In this document: positions 17,108-27,393 of the stretch, in pieces
Position numbering within the stretch: position 1 is the first letter of the stretch
Layout of the letters: each line of letters opens with the position of its first letter
NCBI GenBank assembly: GCA_040371205.1
Contig: AP031382.1
Coordinates: 1,299,562-1,363,561, forward strand
DNA from: Rhodanobacter sp.
Lineage (GTDB): Bacteria > Pseudomonadota > Gammaproteobacteria > Xanthomonadales > Rhodanobacteraceae
DNA: 64,000 bases
Direction of reading: 5' to 3'
Made by a program: the position numbers and the translations under genes
Notes under the pieces: generated by a model
Told to the model about the DNA's origin: nothing
Seen by the model: the letters and a program-made list of their open reading frames with translations, nothing else
Database searches by the model: none

Positions 17108-20100
17108 TCAAGCCGGGCGTCGTGCGCCCAGCAGCACCAGTACTTCCTGCGCGCTGCGGATGCGCTCGGTGGCGCCGGGCAGGTCGAGCGTGACGCGCAG
17201 CTTGTCCTGGCCTTCCAGCTTGTATACGCGCGGCAGCTTCTGGATCAGCTTGATGATCGCCAGCGGGTCGACCTCGGGTTTCTCGCGGAACACGATGCGG
17301 CCGCCGTTGGGGCCGAAGTCGAGCTTGCGGATGCCCAGCGGCGTGGCCATCAGCTTGAGGCCGGACAGCGCGAACAGGGTCTTGGTCGGCTCGGGCAGCA
17401 GGCCGAAGCGGTCGATCATCTCCACCTGCAGGTCGCGCAGCGCGTCCTCGTTGCGCGCGCTGGCGATGCGCTTGTACAGCGTGAGGCGCGTGTGCACGTC
17501 GGGCAGGTAGTCGTCGGGGATCAGCGCGGGCAGGTGCAGTTCCACCTCGGTCTCGTGCTCGCTGGACAGGTCGAAGTCCGGCACCTTGCCGCTCTTCAGC
17601 GCACGCACGGCGCGGTCGAGCAGTTCGGTGTAGAGGCCGAAGCCGATCTCCTGGATCTGGCCGGACTGCTCGTCGCCCAGCAGTTCGCCGGCGCCGCGGA
17701 TCTCCAGGTCGTGCGTGGCCAGGGTGAAGCCGGCGCCGAGTTCCTCCAGCGAAGCCAGCGCCTCAAGGCGTTTCTCCGCATCGGCGGTGATGGCCTTGCG
17801 GTCGGGCACGATCAGGTAGGCGTAGGCGCGGTGGTGCGAGCGGCCCACGCGGCCGCGCAGCTGGTGCAGCTGGGCCAGGCCGAAGCGGTCGGCGCGGTCG
17901 ATGACGATGGTATTGGCGGTGGGGATGTCGATGCCGGTTTCGATGATGGTGGTGCACACCAGCACGTTGAAGCGCTGGCGGTGGAAGTCCGCCATCACGC
18001 GCTCCAGCTCGCGCTCGGCCATCTGGCCGTGGGCCACACCGATGCGCGCGTCGGGGATCAGTTCCTCCAGTTCGCGCGCGGTGCGTTCGATGCTCTCCAC
18101 CTCGTTGTGCAGGAAGTACACCTGGCCGCCGCGCTGCAGCTCGCGCTGGAACGCCTCGCGGATGGTGGCCGGGTCCCACGCCGAGATGAAGGTGCGCACG
18201 GCCATGCGGTGCGCCGGCGGCGTGGTGATGAGGGACAAGTCGCGCAGGCCGCTCATCGCCATGTTCAGCGTGCGCGGGATCGGCGTGGCGGTCATGGTGA
18301 GCAGATCGACTTCCGCGCGCAGCTTCTTCAGCTGCTCCTTCTGGCGCACGCCGAAGCGCTGCTCCTCGTCCACGATGACCAGGCCGAGGTTCTTGAACTT
18401 GATGTCCGGCTGCAGCAGCTTGTGCGTACCCACGATCACGTCGATCTGGCCGTCGGCGAGGCGCTTGAGCGCTTCGTTGACCTCCTTGGTGGAGCGGAAG
18501 CGCGACAGCACGTCCACCTTCACCGGCCAGTCGGCGAAGCGGTCGGCGAAGTTGCGGTAGTGCTGCTGGGCGAGCAGGGTGGTGGGCACCAGCACCGCCA
18601 CCTGCTTGCCGGCGGTGGCGGCGGCGAACGCGGCGCGCAGCGCCACCTCGGTCTTGCCGAAGCCCACGTCGCCGCAGATCACGCGATCCATCGCGCGCGG
18701 TGCGGCGAGGTCGGCCAGCACGGCGGCGATGGCCTGTTCCTGGTCCGGCGTTTCCTCGAACGGGAAGCTGGCGCCGAATTCCTCCACCAGCAGGCGGTCG
18801 ATCGGCAAGGACTCGCCGCCGCGCGCCTCGCGCTGCGCGTAGATCGCCAGCAGTTCCGCCGCCACGTCGCGCACCTTCTCGGCGGCTTTCTTGCGCGCGC
18901 GCTCCCAGGCGTCGCCGCCCAGCGAGTGCATCGGCGCCAGCTCCGGCGCGGTGCCGGAGTAGCGGCTGACCAGGCCGAGCTGCGCCACCGGCACGTAGAG
19001 CTTGTCGCCCTTGGCGTACTCGATGACCAGGAACTCGCCTTCCATGCCGCCGAGTTCCATCGACAGCAGGCCCTGGTAGCGGCCCACGCCGTGGTCCACG
19101 TGCACGATGGGCGAGCCGACGGAAAGCTCGGTGAGGTCGCGGATGATGGTGTCGGGATCGCGCGCCGCACCGCGCCGCTTGCGCCGTTCGCTGCGCACGC
19201 GCTCGCCGAACAGCTCGCGCTCGGTGAGCACGGTGAGCGCGGGCCCGGTCAGCGCGAAGCCCTGCTCCAGCGGGGCGATGGTGATGGCGAAACGTTCTTC
19301 CGCATCGGCTTGCGCCGGTGCGAGGAAGCGCTGCCAGTTGTCGACCTGCGCGGGTTTCAGGCCGGCGCTTGCCATGGTTTCGAGCAAGGCCTCGCGCCGC
19401 CCCGCCGAGTCCGCGGCCACCAGCACGCGGCCGCGGTAGCTGCCGAGGAAGTGCCGCAGCGAGGTGCCGGGTTCCTCGCCCTTGCGGTTCAGCGGCAACT
19501 CCGGCGCGGGCTGCGTGCCGGCATCCATCGCGTGCGCGTGGCCGCTTTCCACCATCTCCACGCGCAGGCGCTTGTTGAGCTGTTCGCGCAACTGGTCGGG
19601 CGACAGGTACAGCTCGGCCGGCGGCAGCACCGGGCGTTCGATGTCGTGCGCGCGCTGCTCGTAGCGTTCGCCGGTCTGCGTCCAGAACACCTCGCTGGCT
19701 TCGCCTGCGCCTTCGCCGAGCACGAGCAACGCGTCGTCGGCGAGGTAGTCGAACAGCGTGGAAGTGCCTTTCCCTTGATGCGGATCCTCCGCAACACCCC
19801 GCCCATCCATGGGCGGACTCTTCACGGGGAAGAACAGCGGCAGGTAGTACTCGATGCCGCCGGGCGTCACGCCTTCCTTCATGTCCTGGTACAGCGGACA
19901 GCGGCGCACGTCGATCGGGAAGCGCTCGCGCAGGGCCGTGCGGAAATCCCTGGCGGCCTGCTCGGTAAGCGGGAACTCGCGCGCCGGCAACAGCTCCACC
20001 TTCTCCACCGTCTGTGCGGAGCGTTGGGTTTCCGGGTCGAAGCTGCGGATCGACTCCACCTCGTCGTCGAACAGCTCGATGCGGTAGGGCTCGACGGTGC

Positions 20101-20629
20101 CCATCGGATAGATGTCGATCAGCGCGCCGCGCACGGCGAAGTCGCCCGGCTCGGCCACCTGCGGCACGTGGCGGTAGCCGGCCGCTTCCAGCCGGCGCTG
20201 CTCGGCGGCGAGGTCGAACTTCTGCCCCTTCGCGACCACCAGGCCGGAGCCGGTGATGTGCGAGCGCGGCGCGATGCGCTGCATCAGCGTGGCCACCGGC
20301 ACCACCAGCACGCCGCGCTTCACCGACGGCAGCCGGTACAGCGTGGCGATGCGCTGCGAGACGATCTCCGGGTGCGGGCTGAACACGTCGTAGGGCAGGG
20401 TTTCCCAGTCGGGGAAATGCAGCACCGGCAGATCGCCGGCGAAGAGGCGCAGCTCGTCCTCCAGCGCCGAAGCGCGCTGGGTGTCGCGCGTCACCGCCAC
20501 CAGCAGGCCGGCGTGCGAGCGCGCGGCCTCGGCCAGCAGCAGGGCGCGCGCGGAGCCGTGTGGCGGCGTCCAGTAACGGCGCTGCTTGGGTGTGGTGGGA
20601 AGCGGGGGATGCGGGATCGGAGCGGACAT
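17108..20629 (-). CDS. mfd: transcription-repair coupling factor Mfd
   Basis: A 1173-residue DNA translocase that removes RNA polymerase stalled at lesions and recruits UvrA. The N-terminal UvrB-like module (HFPDWETLPYDVFSPH) leads to the RNA polymerase-interacting CarD-like domain (VGSPIVHVDHGVGRYQGLL). The helicase motor follows, with Walker A GDVGFGKTEVAL, motif II VDEEQRFG, TATPIPRTL and motif VI QLRGRVGRS, and last the C-terminal TRCF domain (LHLPALIPDDYLPDVHTRL). The ATG at 20629 gives the family length; a GTG lies two codons upstream. Several long antisense reading frames cover it and are shadows. Confidence 0.98.
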   Translation of the reverse strand: MSAPIPHPPLPTTPKQRRYWTPPHGSARALLLAEAARSHAGLLVAVTRDTQRASALEDELRLFAGDLPVLHFPDWETLPYDVFSPHPEIVSQRIATLYRLPSVKRGVLVVPVATLMQRIAPRSHITGSGLVVAKGQKFDLAAEQRRLEAAGYRHVPQVAEPGDFAVRGALIDIYPMGTVEPYRIELFDDEVESIRSFDPETQRSAQTVEKVELLPAREFPLTEQAARDFRTALRERFPIDVRRCPLYQDMKEGVTPGGIEYYLPLFFPVKSPPMDGRGVAEDPHQGKGTSTLFDYLADDALLVLGEGAGEASEVFWTQTGERYEQRAHDIERPVLPPAELYLSPDQLREQLNKRLRVEMVESGHAHAMDAGTQPAPELPLNRKGEEPGTSLRHFLGSYRGRVLVAADSAGRREALLETMASAGLKPAQVDNWQRFLAPAQADAEERFAITIAPLEQGFALTGPALTVLTERELFGERVRSERRKRRGAARDPDTIIRDLTELSVGSPIVHVDHGVGRYQGLLSMELGGMEGEFLVIEYAKGDKLYVPVAQLGLVSRYSGTAPELAPMHSLGGDAWERARKKAAEKVRDVAAELLAIYAQREARGGESLPIDRLLVEEFGASFPFEETPDQEQAIAAVLADLAAPRAMDRVICGDVGFGKTEVALRAAFAAATAGKQVAVLVPTTLLAQQHYRNFADRFADWPVKVDVLSRFRSTKEVNEALKRLADGQIDVIVGTHKLLQPDIKFKNLGLVIVDEEQRFGVRQKEQLKKLRAEVDLLTMTATPIPRTLNMAMSGLRDLSLITTPPAHRMAVRTFISAWDPATIREAFQRELQRGGQVYFLHNEVESIERTARELEELIPDARIGVAHGQMAERELERVMADFHRQRFNVLVCTTIIETGIDIPTANTIVIDRADRFGLAQLHQLRGRVGRSHHRAYAYLIVPDRKAITADAEKRLEALASLEELGAGFTLATHDLEIRGAGELLGDEQSGQIQEIGFGLYTELLDRAVRALKSGKVPDFDLSSEHETEVELHLPALIPDDYLPDVHTRLTLYKRIASARNEDALRDLQVEMIDRFGLLPEPTKTLFALSGLKLMATPLGIRKLDFGPNGGRIVFREKPEVDPLAIIKLIQKLPRVYKLEGQDKLRVTLDLPGATERIRSAQEVLVLLGARRPA

Positions 20630-20737
20630 GGGCACGCAGGCGCTGGAGGCGCGGACATGGCGTCCGCGCCGGGAAAGCGGTCAAGTGTAGCGCGGAGCCG
20701 GTCCGATCCCGCCGCGGAGGCGCGGGCCGCGCGCGGG

Positions 20738-22006
20738 TCAGCGCGCGTCGGGCTTCAGCATGTCCTTCACCGCGTCGTAGCTGCCGTCGTTCGGGTCGGC
20801 GGGGATGCCGAGCAGGTGGGTCATCAGCGGATAGACGTCCACGTTCGGGAATTCCGGCACGCGCACGCCCGATCGGAACGCCGGGCCGTGGGCGATGAAC
20901 AGCGCGCGCATCAGCGGGTCGGCGTTGTCGTAGCCGTGTTCGCCGATGCTGATGTCGCCCTTGTGCTTGGCCAGGTAGGCGGCGGTGGTGATGCGCCAGC
21001 CGGTGTCGGCCACGCACACCAGCTGCGGCACGCGCGGGTTGCTGCCGTAGTGCAGGCGGGCGGGAATCCGCGTCTTGTCCCAGCAGTGCATGTGCTGCTG
21101 CGGCTGTTCCATTTTGCGTTCGATGGCGGCGAAGTCGTAGCCCGGCTTCGGGTTGAAACCGGCCACGATGCCGAGGCTGACGGTCTGCACCTCGTCCAGC
21201 GGCATCAGCTTCTCGATCAGCACGCTGTTGGGCAGCGGGTTGTTCGCCATGCCGTGGTCGGCGAGCACGATGAGGTTGATCTTCTCGAACAGGCCGCGTT
21301 GCTTCAGCCCCGCCACCAGGCGCGCCAGCGCGGCATCGGTGTCGCGCAGCGCCTGGTCCACCTCGGGCGAATCCGGGCCGTACTTGTGGCCGTCGTGGTC
21401 GACCTCGTCGAAGTACAGGGTGAGGAAGCTCGGGCGCTGCGCGGCCGGAAGATCCAGCCAGGCCAGCACCTGGTCCACGCGCTGGTCCGGCGTCACCTTG
21501 CCGTCGTAGGGCCGCCAGTAATCCGGGTGCTTGCCGTGGATGCCGGCCTCGGCGCCGGGCCAGAACATGGTGGCGGTGCGCAGCCCGTGCGCATCGGCGT
21601 CTTCCCAGATCGGCGTGCCGCCGTCCCACCAGCGGCCGTCGCTCACCGCCTTGCGGTTGCCCAGCGAGAACTTGCCGAGCACCGGGTCGAACATGGTGTT
21701 GTTGACGATGCCGTGGTGGTCCGGATACAGGCCGGTGACCAGCGTGTAATGGTTCGGGAAGGTCAGCGAGGGGAACGAGGGCTGCATCGCGTCGGCATGC
21801 ACGCCGGTCTGCGCCAGCATCGCCAGGGTGGGCGTGAAGCCGCGATCGATGTAGTCCGCGCGGAAAGCGTCGATGGAAATCAGCAGCAGCGGAGCGGGGC
21901 GGGTGGTCGCGGCGACGGGGGCGGCCGGCGTCGAGGAAGGCTGCGTGGCGCAACCGGCGCTGAGCGAAACCAGCGCTGCCAGCAGCAGGCGTGACAGAAA
22001 TTTCAT
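20738..22006 (-). CDS. nucleotide pyrophosphatase/phosphodiesterase lipoprotein
   Basis: A 422-residue member of the NPP branch of the alkaline phosphatase superfamily. The N-terminus is a lipoprotein signal with lipobox LSAGC (about residues 13-17). Catalytic features are LISIDAFRADY (metal Asp), the nucleophile Thr in FPSLTFPNHYTLVTGLYP, DEVDHDGHKYGPDS and LADHGM, and a final His in IGEHGY. It would hydrolyse nucleotide or other phosphodiester substrates at the cell envelope. It is transcribed divergently from the Gln-rich protein across a 49-bp gap. Confidence 0.92.
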   Translation of the reverse strand: MKFLSRLLLAALVSLSAGCATQPSSTPAAPVAATTRPAPLLLISIDAFRADYIDRGFTPTLAMLAQTGVHADAMQPSFPSLTFPNHYTLVTGLYPDHHGIVNNTMFDPVLGKFSLGNRKAVSDGRWWDGGTPIWEDADAHGLRTATMFWPGAEAGIHGKHPDYWRPYDGKVTPDQRVDQVLAWLDLPAAQRPSFLTLYFDEVDHDGHKYGPDSPEVDQALRDTDAALARLVAGLKQRGLFEKINLIVLADHGMANNPLPNSVLIEKLMPLDEVQTVSLGIVAGFNPKPGYDFAAIERKMEQPQQHMHCWDKTRIPARLHYGSNPRVPQLVCVADTGWRITTAAYLAKHKGDISIGEHGYDNADPLMRALFIAHGPAFRSGVRVPEFPNVDVYPLMTHLLGIPADPNDGSYDAVKDMLKPDAR

Positions 22007-22055
22007 GCGGATGCCATACGATGGGGAGGTCTCTCCCAATGATCGCTCAGAAGCC

Positions 22056-22385
22056 ATGACCATCGCACGTCCTCACACCGGATTTTGTTTGCTGGCCTGC
22101 TGGCTGATGGTGGCCGGCGCCGCCGCGGCGCAGACCGTTCCGTCCAACGCGGGTTTCCAGCAGACTGCGCAGCGGCAGCAGGTGAACGACCAGTTGCAGA
22201 AGAGCCAGCAGCAAGCGCAGCAGCGCCAGAACGTGTCCGACATGGCGCAGAAGCCGCTGGCGCAGAACGCGGACGCGCGCCGCCAGCAGGAGCAGGCGGA
22301 CCAGGCGCAGCAGCAGCGCGACAATGCGCAGCAGCAGGATCAGGCCAATCAATACCGCGACGCTTCGTCGCAGGGCCACCCCTGA
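22056..22385 (+). CDS. exported Gln-rich coiled-coil protein
   Basis: A 109-residue protein with a signal peptide (residues 1-25, cut near AAAAQ). The mature part is dominated by Gln, Ala, Asp and Asn, with runs such as LQKSQQQAQQRQ and QQQRDNAQQQDQ, and is expected to be a helical coiled coil or disordered. No homologous family is recognised. It starts 49 bp from the divergent NPP gene. Base composition matches the host, so it looks native; a real gene is supported by the signal peptide. Confidence 0.65.
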   Translation: MTIARPHTGFCLLACWLMVAGAAAAQTVPSNAGFQQTAQRQQVNDQLQKSQQQAQQRQNVSDMAQKPLAQNADARRQQEQADQAQQQRDNAQQQDQANQYRDASSQGHP

Positions 22386-22470
22386 GCGGATTCGATCCGC
22401 ACGCTGGCGCAGGCCAGTTGCCGATCTTCCCGCGGAAGTCTGGATCGCCCGGCCGGTAGTCGGGCGCTGG

Positions 22471-22982
<512 letters not shown>

Positions 22983-22986
<4 letters not shown>

Positions 22987-24494
22987 GGCTTGGCTCCCGT
23001 GCGCTTCGCGCGTGGTGCGGGCGCGGCGTCGGCGCTGGCGCGCCAAAGGTGGATCACCGCGTAGGCGCGCCACGGCCGCCAGGCTTCGGCCAGCGCGGTC
23101 AGCGCCTTCGTGCCGAGTGCATCGCCATCGCCCGCCGCGGCGCGGCGCAGGATCAGGTCGGCGGCGGGAAACGCATCGGGATGGCTCAGTGCGCGCATCG
23201 CCATGTAGTGCGCGGTCCACTCGCCGATGCCTGGCAGCGCGACCCAGCGCGCCACGAATTCGTCCAGCGGCCGGTCGGCGCGGAAGTCCACGCGGCCGTC
23301 GAGCAGGGCGCGCGCCACGCCGCGTATCGTTTCGGCGCGCGCGGTGGTCACGCCCAGTTCGCGCAGGTCGGCCTCCGCCAGCGACTCGGGCGTGGGAAAC
23401 AGGCGATCCAGCCCCGGCAGCGGCGCCGCGGCCAGCGTCGCGCCGTGGCGCTGCACCAGGCGCGACGCCAGCGTGCGCGCCGCGGCCACGCTGACCTGCT
23501 GGCCGAGGATCGCGCGCACCGCCACCTCGAAGCCGTCCCAACTGCCCGGCAGGCGCAGGCCGGGATGCTTGCGCAGCAGCGGGCGCAGCGTGGCCGTGCT
23601 GCGCAGCGCGTCGGCGATCGCGCGCGGATCGGCATCCAGGTCGAACAGGCGGCGCACGCGCGCCACCACGCCCTGCATCTGCGCGGGTTGCCGACAATGC
23701 AGTTCCAGCTTCAGCGCATGCTCGCCGCCCGGCCACGCGGAAACACGCAGCCAGCCCGGCGCGTCGGCCGGCCCGAACACGCGTGCGTAACCGGTCTCGT
23801 CCACCTGCTCGATACCGGGCAGTGCGCGGCTGCGCAGGAAGCCAAGCAGCGACGCGAAATCGAACGGCGGCCGATACGCGAGGCGCAGCGTCAGCGCGTC
23901 GCTTTTCGCTGCGCGCGGCTGGCGGCGCAGCTCGCGCGGCGCGATGCGGTTCGCCTGCGCGAACGCGGCGTTGAAGCGGCGCAGGCTGCGGAAGCCCGAC
24001 GCCAGCGCGACCTCCGTCACCGGCAGGCTCGTCTCCGTCAGCAATTGCTTTGCGAACAGCAGGCGGCGCGTGGTGTGCACGCTCAGCGGCGATGCGCCCA
24101 GCCGCTCGGTGAACAGGCGGCGCAGTTGCCGCGCGCCCACGCCGACGCGTGCGGCCAGCTGTTCCAGCGAGCCGTCGTCCAGCGCGCCGTGCCCGATCAG
24201 CTTCAGCGCCCGCGCCACCACGTGGTCGCCGCGCTGCCACACGTCGTTGCCCGGCGACAGCTCCGGGCGGCAACGCAGGCACGGCCGGAACCCCGCCGCT
24301 TCCGCCGCCGCCGCGCTCGCGTAATAGCGCACGTTCTCGCGCTTCGGCGTTGGCGCGGGGCACACCGGCCGGCAATAGATGCCGGTGCTGCGCACCGCGG
24401 TGAAGAACAGCCCGTCGAAGCGCGCATCGCGGCTCAGCCGCGCCTGCTCGCAGGCGTGCGCATCGGGCAGGGCGGTGGCGTATTGATCGTTCAT
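22983..24494 (-). CDS. Ada-type regulator fused to AlkA 3-methyladenine glycosylase
   Basis: A 503-residue fusion. Residues 1-85 form the Ada metal-binding domain with the four Cys residues ([12 protein letters not shown] and PCLRCRPE), the first of which takes methyl groups from phosphotriesters. Residues 95-190 are an AraC-type helix-turn-helix ([19 protein letters not shown], and the second helix near [17 protein letters not shown]). Residues 200-490 are AlkA, with helix-hairpin-helix [15 protein letters not shown] and the catalytic Asp region DAFPAADL. In E. coli these functions are split between Ada and AlkA. It is expected to sense and repair alkylation and to activate its own operon with ogt. 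Confidence 0.92.
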
Positions 24495-24676
24495 GCCTGC
24501 AGGCTAGCACCGCATTGAGGCGGGGACTCGCCGTTTTCGGACATGGATGCCGGGCACTGCATGCAGCGGCCAATCAAGGGAGCCATGCCCGCCGTTCTGG
24601 ACGAACGGCGGCTCGCTGCCGAGAGGTTCGATCCGCGTGGCGGATGCACGCGTTGCCGTTGCGCGGCTCGATCGGA

Positions 24677-25231
24677 TCAGGCGATCGCGTACTCGCCCAT
24701 GCGGATGTCGGGGCGGATCGCGAGCGTGAGGTCGCCCGCGATGAGTTGCAATTCGCCGTCCTGGATCAGGCCTTGCAGGCGCATGCTGCGTCCGCACAGT
24801 GCAGTCAACTGCTGCATGTCGGCATGGCCGATCATGAGCACGTTGAGGTTCTCGTGGCGCGCGAGCGTGCCGGCGATCTTGTTCCACCAGATGTCGGCGG
24901 CGTGTCCGCCATAGGCCAGTACCACCACTTGCCGCGACTGGTTGCAGGCCTTGCGCAAGCGCGTTTCGTCGGGCAGGCCGACATCGATCCACAGCTCGAT
25001 CTCGTCGGTATACGCCTTGCGCCACAAGGCCGGCTCGTCGGTGTCGCTGAGTCCCTTGCCGAATTCGAGCCGCTCGTCGGCATACAGCGCGAACGCGAGC
25101 AGGCGCGCCATCAACCGCTCCTCGGTTTCCGACGGATGCCGCGCGAGCGTCAACGCATGGGTGGCGTAGTAGTGCCGGTCCATGTCGCTGATCGACAGTT
25201 CGGCCTTGTGGATGGTGGCGGTGAGAGCCAT
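24677..25231 (-). CDS. yaeQ: YaeQ family protein (intact copy)
   Basis: A 184-residue protein of the YaeQ family, a PD-(D/E)XK nuclease-like fold with no confirmed activity. It matches the family throughout, from MALTATIHKAELSISDMDRH to the C-terminal LTLAIRPDIRMGEYAIA, including ADERLEFGKGLSDTDEPALW and ELWIDVGLPDE. A diverged and broken second copy lies at 46272-46825. The 180-bp gap to the Ada/AlkA gene shows nothing recognisable. The ATG at 25231 agrees with the family. Confidence 0.93.
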   Translation of the reverse strand: MALTATIHKAELSISDMDRHYYATHALTLARHPSETEERLMARLLAFALYADERLEFGKGLSDTDEPALWRKAYTDEIELWIDVGLPDETRLRKACNQSRQVVVLAYGGHAADIWWNKIAGTLARHENLNVLMIGHADMQQLTALCGRSMRLQGLIQDGELQLIAGDLTLAIRPDIRMGEYAIA

Positions 25232-25430
25232 GCATGGCGCCTGGTAGAGGTCAGCCGGCTAGTGTACGCGCCATGGCCGGTCGAGGCGTGTGCCGCATGC
25301 CCTCGTCGCACGCTTGGCGGCGGTTCCGGGCAGTCTCGAACACTGCCATCGTCACGCCGCTGCATTGACAGCGGCTTCGGGCTGTCAAACGATCCAGGAC
25401 AGCGATTCCACCGTCCCTGGAGATGCACGC

Positions 25431-26828
25431 ATGACCCACGCATGCCGCCCCGCCCGTTGGCCGCGTATCGCCGCGCGGATCGCGTTGCTGGCGGCATGTC
25501 TGCTGCTCCCGGTGTGCAGCGTCGGCGCGCAACCCGCGACGCAGAAATGGGTGGCCACCTGGGGCCAGTCGATGACCTCGAACTACGAGCAGGTTGCCGG
25601 CAGCGACGGCAAGCCGAATCAGGATGCCTACGGCCAGCCCGTCGAACGCGCGCCCACGGTCGATAACCTGACCTTGCGCCAGCGGGTGACCGTCAGCGCC
25701 GGCGGCGAGCGCGTGCGCATCCGGCTCTCGAACTACTACGGCCTCGCGCCGCTCACCGTGAGCGCCGCGCGCATCGCGCTCGGTGCCGACGACGCGGACG
25801 ATCCGTCGGCCATCGCGCCAGCCAGCGACCGGCGGCTGAGCTTCGACGGCGGCAAGCCTTCGGTCACCATTGCGCCCGGCGACGAAGCGCTGAGCGATCC
25901 GGTCGACCTGCACGTGCCGGCGCTGTCGACCGTGGCGGTGAGCCTCTACTTCGCCAGGCCGGCGCAACTGGCCGACGTCCATCCGATGGAGCAGGCGCGC
26001 ACCGCCTGGGCAGTCGACGGCGATGCCACGCAGGACGCGTCGCTGGCGCACCTGCCCGCGGCGAAGTCGCTGCAGGGCGACCACATCTACCTGCTGGAAG
26101 GCGTGGAGATCGAAGCGCCGGCCGACACCCGCGGCATTATCGCGTTCGGCGACTCGATCACCGACGGCGCGCGCGCGAGTGCGCCCACCGCGACGTGGCC
26201 GGCGGTGTTGGGCCGGCTGGCGCAACGCCACGGCAACGCGGCGGCCGTGGTGAACGCTGGTATCAGCGCGGACGAATTCACCACCGACCAGATCGGCGCG
26301 CCCGGTGCGGGCATGTCTGGATTGAAGCGCTTCGAGCGCGACGTGGTGGATCGCCCCGGCGTCACCGACGTGGTGGTGCTCTTCGGCGCCAACGACATCA
26401 ACCGCGGCATCGATGCCGCCGGTTACCCGAACGGTGCCTCGGCCGGCGACCTGATCGCCTCCATGCGCATGCTGGCCGACGTGGCGCACCGGCATCACCT
26501 GCGCATCTACGCCGCCACCGTCACGCCGTTCGCCGGATTCCCCGGCTGGTACAGCCCGCGGCGGGAGGCCGTGCGGCTGCAGTTCAACCGTTGGATACGG
26601 CGCTCCGGGGTTTTCGACGGCGTGGTCGACTTTTCCGATGCCGTGACGGGCACCTATGCGCCGCCGCCGCTGGTTGCGAAACAGTCACCGTTGCCGGCCG
26701 GCATGGCCCGCGTCTGCGCGGGCGACGCTGGCCTGCACCCGAACGACCGCGGCTACGCCGTGATGGGCACGCTGGCCTACGACGTGCTGTTCCACGCCAC
26801 GCTCAAGGCGCCGCAGGGCTGCCGCTGA
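25431..26828 (+). CDS. exported SGNH/GDSL hydrolase
   Basis: A 465-residue esterase-like hydrolase with a signal peptide (residues 1-33, cut after VGA). The N-terminal beta domain (WVATWGQSM, VRIRLSNYYGLAPLTV) is followed by the SGNH domain: block I IAFGDSITDGA with the nucleophile Ser, block III VVVLFGANDINRG with Asn, and block V DAGLHPNDRGYAVMG with Asp and His. This layout is common for secreted carbohydrate or lipid esterases; the substrate is unknown. The start at 25431 gives a correct signal peptide. The gap to yaeQ (about 200 bp, divergent) shows no clear control site. Confidence 0.9.
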   Translation: MTHACRPARWPRIAARIALLAACLLLPVCSVGAQPATQKWVATWGQSMTSNYEQVAGSDGKPNQDAYGQPVERAPTVDNLTLRQRVTVSAGGERVRIRLSNYYGLAPLTVSAARIALGADDADDPSAIAPASDRRLSFDGGKPSVTIAPGDEALSDPVDLHVPALSTVAVSLYFARPAQLADVHPMEQARTAWAVDGDATQDASLAHLPAAKSLQGDHIYLLEGVEIEAPADTRGIIAFGDSITDGARASAPTATWPAVLGRLAQRHGNAAAVVNAGISADEFTTDQIGAPGAGMSGLKRFERDVVDRPGVTDVVVLFGANDINRGIDAAGYPNGASAGDLIASMRMLADVAHRHHLRIYAATVTPFAGFPGWYSPRREAVRLQFNRWIRRSGVFDGVVDFSDAVTGTYAPPPLVAKQSPLPAGMARVCAGDAGLHPNDRGYAVMGTLAYDVLFHATLKAPQGCR

Positions 26829-26850
26829 TTTCCTCTGCTGCCGGCCGCGC

Positions 26851-27309
26851 CTACAGCGCGTCGGCATCCAGCAAGCGAGGCCCGTTGCCACTCTCGCCCA
26901 GGCGGTCTTGGGCGTTGCGCAGCGGACAACTCTTCAGTGACAGGCAGCCGCAGCCGATGCAACCGGTGAGTTCGTCGCGCAGTTGCGTCAATCGCGCGAT
27001 ACGCTCGTCCAGCTCCGCACGCCAGTGCGTCGACAGGCGTTTCCAGTCCGCCGCGTTCGGCGTGCGCTCGTCGGGCAACCCGGCAAGCGCGTGCGCAATC
27101 GATGCGAGCGGCAGGCCGGTGCGGTTCGCCACCCGGATCACCGCCAGCCGGCGCAGCACATCGCGTCGGTAGCGCCGCTGGTTGCCGGCATTGCGCGAGC
27201 TGCGGATCAGGCCCTTGGCCTCGTAGAAGTGGATCGCCGACACGCTCAACCCGCTGCGGGCAGCGACCTGGCCCACGCTCAACGATGTCGAATCGGATGC
27301 CTTGCCCAT
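26851..27309 (-). CDS. soxR: redox-sensing activator SoxR
   Basis: A 152-residue MerR-family regulator carrying a [2Fe-2S] cluster. The N-terminal helix-turn-helix ([21 protein letters not shown]) and the wing ([14 protein letters not shown]) bind DNA; the dimer helix follows, and the cluster motif is [14 protein letters not shown] with the four Cys spacing C-x2-C-x-C-x5-C of SoxR. It responds to redox-active compounds or superoxide. The ATG at 27309 lies 6 bp from a perfect SoxR box in the divergent gap, so it likely controls the gene opposite and perhaps itself. No soxS is present, as expected outside enterics. Confidence 0.97.
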   Translation of the reverse strand: MGKASDSTSLSVGQVAARSGLSVSAIHFYEAKGLIRSSRNAGNQRRYRRDVLRRLAVIRVANRTGLPLASIAHALAGLPDERTPNAADWKRLSTHWRAELDERIARLTQLRDELTGCIGCGCLSLKSCPLRNAQDRLGESGNGPRLLDADAL

Positions 27310-27311
27310 GC

Positions 27312-27342
27312 TTGACCTCAAGTTAACTTGAGGTCTTACCCT
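27312..27342 (+). promoter_or_regulatory. SoxR box with SoxR-type 19-bp spacer promoter
   Basis: CCTCAAGTTAACTTGAGG (27316-27333) is the consensus SoxR operator and a perfect palindrome. Read on the plus strand, TTGACC (27312-27317) and TACCCT (27337-27342) could serve as -35 and -10 with the over-long 19-bp spacer that MerR-type activators require. This orientation points to the gene at 27394. The -10 match is weak. Confidence 0.92.
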
Positions 27343-27393
27343 GCCGCACGTCGCCTGCAACCGCAAGCCTGTCCGTCCCTGGGAGATCTGCCG

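Noticed and set aside
17492-21994. 1,500-codon open frame antisense to mfd and the NPP gene
   Set aside because: It is a shadow of high-GC coding strands: Gln/His/Arg-rich, no domains, while both opposite-strand proteins have full family motifs.
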